Shown: positions 1 to 5,532 of the stretch, piece after piece
How positions within the stretch are numbered: position 1 is the first letter of the stretch
Layout: each line of letters starts with the position of its first letter
Origin: Verrucomicrobiia bacterium
GTDB lineage: Bacteria > Verrucomicrobiota > Verrucomicrobiia > Verrucomicrobiales > Akkermansiaceae
NCBI GenBank assembly: GCA_947460915.1
Contig: CANHKJ010000168.1
Span: 1-6,873, forward strand
Direction of reading: 5' to 3'
Length of the DNA stretch: 6,873 nucleotides
Notes under the pieces: model-generated
What the model was told of the DNA's origin: nothing
Databases searched by the model: none
The model's input: only the letters and a program-made list of their open reading frames with translations
Translations under genes and position numbers: made by a program

Positions 1-21
1 GAAATCTAACAGAAAATTTTT

Positions 22-750
22 ATGCGTAATTTCTTTTTCTCCCTTTTCTCAATCGCTCTTCTGCCACTCTCTTTGGTGAGTGCCCAAAATGCCGTGCCGG
101 GCGCGCGTCAAGTGCAGTTGCGCTTGCTGTCGTTTTACTCCGAATCCGCTATGCCGGAGCTCTATGCTCACAATGCTCAAAACCCCGAGAAGGGTGTTGG
201 CATCTTGACGCCACTGAAAAATTATCTCAACCACGAATCGGTGACGGTGAGTTTGACCAGCGATTCGATGTTGTTCACCGCCAGTGCACAAGCGCCGAAG
301 CCAGATCAGGTGCTGGCGAAAGTGACCTTGCCCGCGAAAGGCACTCAGTTCATGTTGGTGTTTTTTCCTAGTGAACAAAAAGGCTCCTTCCGCGTGATGG
401 CGCTCGATGATAGCCGCAAAGCATTTCCGTTAGGTTCCTTCCGTGTAATGAATCTGGCTCGCAGCAATGTGCGTCTCACGTTGGAAACGACCAGCTACGA
501 TTTCACGCCTGGCAAGGAAATCATCATTGAGGATCCACCCGTCAAAGACAACAATCACAGCGGCATGTATTGCTTCGCACAAATCAGCGGCAAGTGGGAG
601 CGCATCGGTTCAGGTTTGTGGCCGCATCCGGGGACCAAACGCGATGTGCAGTTCTTCTTTGAAAATCCTCAGACCAAGCTGATCGAGTTGCGTGGTTTCC
701 GCGACATCTCACCGCCGATCGCCACACCGCCACCCGTGGTGACTCCTTGA
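22..750 (+). CDS. Exported protein of unknown function, proline-rich C-terminus
   Basis: A 242-aa protein that I cannot assign to a named family. Residues 1-21 form a typical Sec signal peptide: MRN, a hydrophobic core of Phe, Leu and Ile, then LVSA with likely cleavage before QN. There is no lipobox cysteine and no later membrane segment, so the mature protein is probably periplasmic or outer-surface. The body alternates short polar and hydrophobic stretches, suggesting an all-beta fold. A recognisable stretch near 120-150 (FRVMALDDS, then FPLGSFRVMNLA) resembles small exported beta-sandwich proteins I associate with Verrucomicrobia, from memory only. The tail (about 230-242) is PPIATPPPVVTP, a flexible Pro/Thr end. 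Only one cysteine (C184) is present. ATG at 22 is the first possible start because an in-frame TAA lies at 7-9. The upstream DNA is A/T-rich with no clear ribosome binding site. It converges with the SelO gene, 13 bp apart. Coding is well supported; function is unknown. Confidence 0.82.
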   Translation: MRNFFFSLFSIALLPLSLVSAQNAVPGARQVQLRLLSFYSESAMPELYAHNAQNPEKGVGILTPLKNYLNHESVTVSLTSDSMLFTASAQAPKPDQVLAKVTLPAKGTQFMLVFFPSEQKGSFRVMALDDSRKAFPLGSFRVMNLARSNVRLTLETTSYDFTPGKEIIIEDPPVKDNNHSGMYCFAQISGKWERIGSGLWPHPGTKRDVQFFFENPQTKLIELRGFRDISPPIATPPPVVTP

Positions 751-763
751 TTTTTTCGCAAGA

Positions 764-2245
764 TTACGTGCCACAAAAGGTCTGCCAGACTCGTTCGTGG
801 GCGAGGGGAGCATTTTCCCAGTGTCTGAATTCTTCGATTTCCTGATAGGGATTGCGCAGCGCCATGATGGCTTCTTCCAAGGGAGAAAAGTCCCCTAGAT
901 AGGCCGCTTGGATCACCGCCTCGATCCGATGATTGCGAGGAATGCGCACGGGGTTGTGCTGTTTCATTTCCTCGATCAGTGCCGGATTATGCTTGGATTT
1001 CCAATCGTCCAACCATTGTTGTGCGATCGTGTGAGAGGAAAATTGCGCCGCGATGTTGCGGTTTTCCGCGTCTTCGGCATGCCGAGTGAGTGCGCGGAAA
1101 AATCGAGTAAAATCCATCCGCTTATCTGCCATCATACCGAGCGATGATTTGATCCATGCTGCGCCGTCATCGTCCGTAGCATCAGCGGAGATGCCGAACT
1201 TGGCGCGGAACAAGCGTAGGTAGTGACGATGAAAGATTTCGCCAAAAGTTGCTAGCGCCGATTGCGCGATTTCAAGTGCGTGCTGGGAATCGTTCGAGAG
1301 CAAAGGCAATAGCGTTTCGGCAAAACGAGTCATGTTCCAGTGGCCGATCGATGGCTGATTTCCCCATGCGTAGCGTGCTTGTTGATCGATGGCACTGAAG
1401 ACACACTGCGGATGAAATTCATCCATGAAGGCACAAGGTCCATAATCGATGGTCTCGCCCGATACCGCGCAGTTGTCGGTATTCATCACGCCGTGAATGA
1501 AACCTAACGAAAGCCATTGCGCGATGAGTTGCGCTTGCTTGGCGATGACCCACTCTAACCAAAGTTTTACCGGTTCTGCTTCGTTCAAAAGATGCGGTGC
1601 ATGCCGAGCGATGGCGTAGTTGGTGAGCATGAGAACGGCTTCCTGGTCGCCGCGAGCGGAAAAGTATTCGAAGGTCCCGACGCGTATGTGACTGGCTGCA
1701 ACACGAATGATCAGACCGCCGGGAAATGCTTCTTCGCGATGAACTGTTTCGCCCGTACTCAAGGCCGCTAAGGCACGAGTGGTTGGCACGCCGAGTTGAT
1801 GCATCGCTTCGCTGACAAGATACTCGCGCAGCACAGGGCCGAGTGCCGCTTTGCCATCGCCATTGCGCGAATACGGAGTGCGACCACTTCCTTTGATGTG
1901 AACATCGTAGCGTTGCCCTGTAGTATTGACAATTTCACCTAACAAAAGTGCGCGACCATCGCCCAGTTGCCGAGAAAATCCGCCGAATTGATGACCCGCA
2001 TAGGCCATGGCAATCGGTTGCAGCGTTTCGGGATAGGATCGCCCCCCAAGCAACGCAAGTGTCTCGGGTGATTTCAGTGAATCAGGATCGATGCCAAGAG
2101 TCCGTGCAAGTTCTGAATTCACCGCAATCATCTGCGGCAACGGCCCCGGTTTCGCCGAGAGCCGAGCATAAAATCGTTCAGGTAGTTGTGCGTAGCTGTG
2201 TTCCAGAGGCAAAGTCACCCCGCACCATGGCACTACTGCCTGCAT
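764..2245 (-). CDS. selO: Protein adenylyltransferase SelO (YdiU family)
   Basis: SelO is a pseudokinase-fold enzyme that transfers AMP from ATP to Ser, Thr or Tyr of proteins, linked in bacteria to oxidative-stress response through S-glutathionylation. The 493-aa length fits bacterial members (E. coli YdiU about 478). Visible landmarks: LPERFYARL near 21-29; AGHQFGGFSRQLGDGRA near 83-99; KGSGRTPYSR with ATP-binding K118; E141; R181 and R188 in the RVAASHIR segment; HGVMNTDN at 251-258 with D257 and N258; and DYG at 267-269 with metal ligand D267. These keep the same spacing (offset of five) as the residues I recall for Pseudomonas syringae SelO (K113, E136, R176, R183, D252, N253, D262). The protein ends C-G-T, so C491 is third from the end, where human SELO has selenocysteine. 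An in-frame TGA two codons upstream rules out a longer form than the ATG at 2245. A GTG nine codons in (2218) also gives a family-like start (TLPLEHSYAQLPERF). No signal peptide; cytoplasmic. Confidence 0.97.
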   Translation of the reverse strand: MQAVVPWCGVTLPLEHSYAQLPERFYARLSAKPGPLPQMIAVNSELARTLGIDPDSLKSPETLALLGGRSYPETLQPIAMAYAGHQFGGFSRQLGDGRALLLGEIVNTTGQRYDVHIKGSGRTPYSRNGDGKAALGPVLREYLVSEAMHQLGVPTTRALAALSTGETVHREEAFPGGLIIRVAASHIRVGTFEYFSARGDQEAVLMLTNYAIARHAPHLLNEAEPVKLWLEWVIAKQAQLIAQWLSLGFIHGVMNTDNCAVSGETIDYGPCAFMDEFHPQCVFSAIDQQARYAWGNQPSIGHWNMTRFAETLLPLLSNDSQHALEIAQSALATFGEIFHRHYLRLFRAKFGISADATDDDGAAWIKSSLGMMADKRMDFTRFFRALTRHAEDAENRNIAAQFSSHTIAQQWLDDWKSKHNPALIEEMKQHNPVRIPRNHRIEAVIQAAYLGDFSPLEEAIMALRNPYQEIEEFRHWENAPLAHERVWQTFCGT

Positions 2246-2319
2246 TGGTCAACTTCTCGTAGGGTAAGCTTTGCATCATTAAAGGGAGCATGGTGATTCG
2301 GGGAAATGCTGAATTGGGA

Positions 2320-2350
2320 ATTGTATGACCAATGAGTTTCTTGTTTGCAA
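2320..2350 (-). promoter_or_regulatory. Weak candidate promoter for selO
   Basis: On the minus strand TACAAT (2320-2325) matches five of six bases of a sigma70 -10 box. The palindrome TTGCAA (2345-2350) could serve as a -35 box, but the spacer is 19 bp, longer than preferred. The implied leader to the ATG at 2245 is about 65-70 bases. Assignment rests on consensus matching by eye. Confidence 0.22.
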
Positions 2351-2374
2351 AATGATTGGGGAAATCGATTTGCG

Positions 2375-2404
2375 GTAGCATTTTTCAGGATGCATTGATG
2401 CTAC
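2375..2404. repeat. 7-bp perfect inverted repeat in divergent promoter region
   Basis: GTAGCAT (2375-2381) is exactly complementary in inverted order to ATGCTAC (2398-2404), with a 16-base spacer. The half-site centres are 23 bp apart, close to two helical turns, which would suit a dimeric DNA-binding protein. The spacer also holds the palindrome ATGCAT (2390-2395), and GATGC occurs twice in direct orientation (2389-2393 and 2397-2401). The site lies 74 bp before the ThuA gene start and about 130 bp before the selO start. It is followed by no T-run at the stem, so a terminator is unlikely. An operator role is inference; a 7-bp repeat can also occur by chance. Confidence 0.35.
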
Positions 2405-2417
2405 ATTGGTGGTGAGT

Positions 2418-2445
2418 TTGCCCACTACACCTAATTTTTCATGAT
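2418..2445 (+). promoter_or_regulatory. Weak candidate promoter for the ThuA-domain gene
   Basis: TTGCCC (2418-2423) and CATGAT (2440-2445) each match four of six sigma70 consensus bases, with a 16-bp spacer. Transcription would begin near 2452, giving a leader of roughly 25 bases before the ATG at 2478. The position in a divergent gap is appropriate, but the match is modest. Confidence 0.25.
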
Positions 2446-2477
2446 AGATTCGTCGGATTTGCGTTGTAGTTTTCTCG

Positions 2478-3407
2478 ATGAATTTTATCTCTCGTGGTAT
2501 TTTGTTTCCCCTGGCTTTGGCGGTTTGCACGGCGGGGGCGTGGTTGACTTTGACTCCAACGGAGGCGCTTGCTCAGACGAAAGTCGAGACGAAGAAAAAA
2601 ATTGTGTTTGTTGCGGGTAAGCCGAGTCATCCCAAGGGTGAACATGAGCACCGGGCCGGCTGTATGTTGTTAGCGGACCATTTGAACAAGAGTGGATTGC
2701 CGGTGGAAGCGGTAGTCGTGACGGATGGTTGGCCTCAGGATGCTAGTGTGTTTGATGGCGCTGCGGCGGTGGTGATTTATTCGGATGGTGGCAATGGGCA
2801 TCCTGCTTTGCGGCAATTGCAGGTGATGCGTGCGATGATCGAAAAAGGTGTCGGCATCGGCTGCATTCACTATGCGGTGGAAGTGCCCGCCGGTGAAGCG
2901 GGTGATACCATGCTCGATGGCATTGGCGGATATTTTGAAATGAATTGGTCAGTCAATCCTCATTGGGATGCGAAGTTTACCCTGCCTGAGCATGAGATCA
3001 CGCGTGGCATCGGTGCTTTTAGCATTCGTGATGAATGGTACTATCACATGCGTTTTCGCAAGGAAATGGAAGGCATCAAACCGATCTTGAGTGATCTTCC
3101 ACCGAACGAAACTCTCACACGTGGCGATGGTCCGCACTCGGGCAATCCGCATGTTCGCGCTGCGGTGCAAGAGCGCAAGGAATTGCAGCATGTGATGTGG
3201 GCCTTTGATCGTCCCAAGTCGCTGGGTGGCGGTCGCGGGTTCGGTTTTACGGGTGGGCATTTTCACAAAAATTGGCAGCACGATGATCATCGTCGCGTGG
3301 TGCTGAATGCGATCACGTGGATCGCTGGTGTGGAAGTGCCTGTAGATGGTGTGCCATCAGCCACGCCTGATGAAGCGGCGATGAAGCTGAACTTGGATGC
3401 GAAGTAA
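2478..3407 (+). CDS. Exported ThuA domain-containing protein
   Basis: A 309-aa protein with the ThuA fold, a relative of class I glutamine amidotransferases named for a trehalose-utilisation gene; the biochemical activity of the family is poorly known. Residues 1-32 are a signal peptide (hydrophobic core 8-24, cleavage after the EALA at 29-32), so it acts outside the cytoplasm. The domain spans about 40-285: KIVFVAGKPSH at 41-51, a second strand AAVVIYSDGGNGH at 96-108, the nucleophile-elbow-like stretch VGIGCIHYAVEVP at 125-137, HEITRGI at 172-178, DEWYYHMRF at 185-193, and the closing GRGFGFTGGHFHKNW near 252-266. At the glutaminase elbow it has C129-I-H131, but a full amidotransferase triad is not evident. 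C17 is not in a lipobox (V at -1), so it is not a lipoprotein. ATG at 2478 is the only sensible start: no ATG lies between it and an in-frame TAG at 2445. No Shine-Dalgarno is visible. It converges with the hydrolase gene, 35 bp apart. A carbohydrate-related role is inference. Confidence 0.93.
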   Translation: MNFISRGILFPLALAVCTAGAWLTLTPTEALAQTKVETKKKIVFVAGKPSHPKGEHEHRAGCMLLADHLNKSGLPVEAVVVTDGWPQDASVFDGAAAVVIYSDGGNGHPALRQLQVMRAMIEKGVGIGCIHYAVEVPAGEAGDTMLDGIGGYFEMNWSVNPHWDAKFTLPEHEITRGIGAFSIRDEWYYHMRFRKEMEGIKPILSDLPPNETLTRGDGPHSGNPHVRAAVQERKELQHVMWAFDRPKSLGGGRGFGFTGGHFHKNWQHDDHRRVVLNAITWIAGVEVPVDGVPSATPDEAAMKLNLDAK

Positions 3408-3421
3408 GCATACGCTATCAA

Positions 3422-3450
3422 GCCTTTCGCTAGAGGCATGTGTCATTTTT
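3422..3450 (+). terminator. Possible weak terminator after the ThuA-domain gene
   Basis: A hairpin can form at 3422-3437 with a 6-bp stem (GCCTTT paired with TAGAGGC through one G-T pair) and a four-base loop. A run of five T follows at 3446-3450, but eight bases separate the stem from it, which is poor for an intrinsic terminator. It starts 15 bases after the ThuA stop and overlaps the end of the convergent hydrolase gene. On the minus strand no T-run follows. Confidence 0.25.
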
Positions 3451-5413
3451 CGAGAAGATGAAAACTGCGGCTCACGGGAGTGGCAGTTTGGAGAAGTGGT
3501 TTGATGATGCGGCCATATTGCGTGGCAACGACGGTAATCTTGACGGGGAATTTGCTGCGTGGCGGGAGCTTGGTGAACGTCAATGTATCTCCTGTGATGT
3601 GCGCTGGACCCTCGGACACATAGTAGTGGACGACGGCTGAAAGCGTTGGTGTCGCGCTTGAGGTGGCGCGGAGTCGCAGCGAGGCGGCGCCTACTTTTTG
3701 ATCGGGGATTTCGGGAAAGGAAATTTGTTGCGTTTCGCCTTGTGTGAGTGGATAGGGAATGTTCAATAAGGCTTGTTGCACCGCACGCGCGGTGTGGTCG
3801 TCGCCGGGATGAGTTGCCATCATCCAAATGTCGCGCGTGCGGCCACCCTTGAGATTGTTTGTGCCTACGCGGTTGAAGCGGAGGGCAAAGGTATCGGGGG
3901 AAAGTTGCACAACGGGGCCGCAGATGGGGCAGAGGGTGATCGGCTCATGACCTGAGGCGTGATCGATGGGTGAGCCTGCTGGTTTTCCTGTCCAACTGCT
4001 GAGTCGTTCGCTGACTTTTGGCACTTGATTCAGAAAATCGGTATCGAGACGGAAGGTGAGGCCATCGCCGAATCGCTCGGGGAGAAAGGCGAGATTGACT
4101 TGCTGGTGGTTATTGGCTTGCTCGACGATTTTTCCATTTTGTTTGTAGGCCAGAAGTTGGTAATTCGATTTGGGTTGGCGATAGAATTGATCCACTTGGG
4201 TGGCGTGTTCTTCATCAAAGAACCAAAATGCCTCTTCGCGTTTGCCTTGATATGATGCCACGGGCGCAGGTGCTGCGGTGGGTTTCTGCCCCTTGCGCCA
4301 GCGATCTACGAGCCATCCTTGCTTGGCGGGATCGATCTCTTTGAGTGTGCCGCTGCCATTGGCTGCAAGTTCATCGGGCAAACGATACTGCGCCAGTTTT
4401 CGTAGGAACTGTGCGATGGTATTACACGCATGATCGTTCCAATCAAAGTGACCACCGCCGACATCGGCGACCATCGAGAGTACGACGCCAGGTGTGGCAT
4501 TGCGGAAACGCAGGGCATGATCAGCACGGCCCATGGCATCTTCGTATTCACCGTTGAAAAAAAGAATCGGCACACCGGCGAGATCGGTATTCTCATAGAC
4601 TGGGCTGTTGTCATCGTGCACGCCTGGAAAAATGCCCTTGATCGATATGGCGGCGGCGGCGCGATGTGGTTTGTTTTGCGCGCGGGCTTGTTGTGCATCC
4701 CAAGCGGCAAAGTGATAGGGCGCGGATGCCATCGCCGAGTGACCGATCCAAACGACGGGTGCTTGGCTCAATTCGGAGTAACCCGAGGCCGCCGCAAGAC
4801 CATCCATCATTTGCTGAAAAAGCAAGGGTGCTTGCGGATTTTTGGTGAAGCTGAAATTTCCGTCAAATGCAGGCGAGACCCAGATGGCAGCCATATTGGC
4901 ATCGGCGAGGGCTTGGCGCACGGCGACATGTTCGAGAATGGGTTCTTCTAACATATTGTGCTGGCCGATGATGACGCCGCGCAATTTTTGGCAATCGGGT
5001 GGGATATAAAGAAAAGCGCGAGGGTGATCGTCCGTCTCGGGCGAAATCATGCCTTTGAGTGGTAGTGACCATTGCCACAGAGAATCACGGACATGCGTGG
5101 GAGCATCGACGTGAATGGTAATAGTTTTTTTCGATTCGCCCGCGGCATTTTTTGCCACAAAATGATAGTGCTGTGTCGCGCTGGGAGTGACGACAAACGT
5201 GCCGCGCTTGTCATAAGGCACTGGGCCATTTCCGACATCGATTGTGACATGCTTGGCATCGCGAATATGCCACTCGACTTTGCTTTGTGCGCCTGCCCAT
5301 ATGTGATCAGGAGTGCAGGCGACCGAATCCATGTTAGGAGGATTCTCTGCTGACTGTGAGAAGCTCGGTGCGATCAACGCTAGGCAAGTGAAAAGTAAAA
5401 TGGTGGGGGACAT
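3443..5413 (-). CDS. Exported multidomain alpha/beta-hydrolase with Ig-like domains
   Basis: A 656-aa exported protein. Residues 1-20 are a signal peptide (cleavage near SFS-QSA). About 31-103 is an Ig-like beta domain of the type seen in bacterial surface proteins: W48, then VTIDVGNGPV, a TFVVTPSATQHYHF core and AKNAAGES. About 115-345 is the alpha/beta-hydrolase core: a strand RGVIIGQHN (145-153), the nucleophile elbow VVWIGHSAMAS with S226, a FFNGEYED strand placing E291 or D292 as the acid, and GGGHFDW with catalytic H322. The elbow reads G-H-S-A-M rather than the classical G-x-S-x-G. About 390-550 is a region I do not recognise, containing C495-P-I-C498. About 563-655 resembles an MBG-type Ig-like repeat (ISFPEIPDQKVG, YYVSEGPAHITGDTLTF, PPRSKFPVKITVVATQYGR). 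An esterase or lipase-like role on extracellular substrate is likely; the substrate is unknown. ATG at 5413 gives the signal peptide directly; no Shine-Dalgarno precedes it. It lies 119 bp downstream of the enolase-family gene on the same strand. Confidence 0.9.
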   Translation of the reverse strand: MSPTILLFTCLALIAPSFSQSAENPPNMDSVACTPDHIWAGAQSKVEWHIRDAKHVTIDVGNGPVPYDKRGTFVVTPSATQHYHFVAKNAAGESKKTITIHVDAPTHVRDSLWQWSLPLKGMISPETDDHPRAFLYIPPDCQKLRGVIIGQHNMLEEPILEHVAVRQALADANMAAIWVSPAFDGNFSFTKNPQAPLLFQQMMDGLAAASGYSELSQAPVVWIGHSAMASAPYHFAAWDAQQARAQNKPHRAAAAISIKGIFPGVHDDNSPVYENTDLAGVPILFFNGEYEDAMGRADHALRFRNATPGVVLSMVADVGGGHFDWNDHACNTIAQFLRKLAQYRLPDELAANGSGTLKEIDPAKQGWLVDRWRKGQKPTAAPAPVASYQGKREEAFWFFDEEHATQVDQFYRQPKSNYQLLAYKQNGKIVEQANNHQQVNLAFLPERFGDGLTFRLDTDFLNQVPKVSERLSSWTGKPAGSPIDHASGHEPITLCPICGPVVQLSPDTFALRFNRVGTNNLKGGRTRDIWMMATHPGDDHTARAVQQALLNIPYPLTQGETQQISFPEIPDQKVGAASLRLRATSSATPTLSAVVHYYVSEGPAHITGDTLTFTKLPPRSKFPVKITVVATQYGRIIKPLLQTATPVSRSFHLLEK

Positions 5414-5442
5414 GAATTGCGGAATGATGCGTCAGGGTAATT

Positions 5443-5471
5443 AGCATATCGGATGAATCGACTTCACGCAA
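5443..5471 (-). promoter_or_regulatory. Weak candidate promoter for the hydrolase gene
   Basis: On the minus strand TTGCGT (5466-5471) and TATGCT (5443-5448) are 17 bp apart and match three and four sigma70 bases. Transcription would start near 5436, about 20 bases before the ATG at 5413. If real, the hydrolase need not depend on read-through from the enolase-family gene. Confidence 0.22.
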
Positions 5472-5500
5472 CACTTAATGAGCTTTAGTATGTGATTGCG
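5467..5500. repeat. Imperfect inverted repeat between the two minus-strand genes
   Basis: CGCAA (5467-5471) followed by CAC pairs with GTG then TTGCG (5496-5500); the eight pairs are interrupted by one bulged A at 5495. The 17-base loop region has little further pairing. No T-run follows on either strand, so this is not a normal intrinsic terminator; an operator or an RNA processing hairpin are alternatives. It overlaps the candidate -35 element of the hydrolase promoter. Confidence 0.35.
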
Positions 5501-5532
5501 CATTGTCAGGGCAGAGGCAGATCGACATTCAC

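Noticed and set aside
731..762. Hairpin and T-run between gene 1 and selO as a terminator
   Set aside because: CACC-CGT-GGTG makes only a 4-bp stem and the T-run at 751-756 is nine bases away; CTTG and CAAG around the T-run are also only 4 bp. Too weak to call.
2178..2530. Two overlapping minus-strand open frames in the selO-ThuA intergenic region
   Set aside because: They run into selO and the ThuA signal peptide in other frames, with low-complexity translations and no domain.
2478..2580. ThuA protein as a lipoprotein through C17
   Set aside because: The residue before the cysteine is valine, which does not fit a lipobox, and a standard cleavage site exists after EALA.
3357..3827. 156-aa minus-strand open frame
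   Set aside because: Overlaps both the ThuA gene end and the hydrolase C-terminal domain in another frame; composition is Arg, His and Ser rich as expected of a shadow frame.
4430..4951. 173-aa plus-strand open frame
   Set aside because: It lies wholly inside the hydrolase gene on the opposite strand; the hydrolase frame carries a signal peptide and catalytic motifs, while this one shows no recognisable domain.
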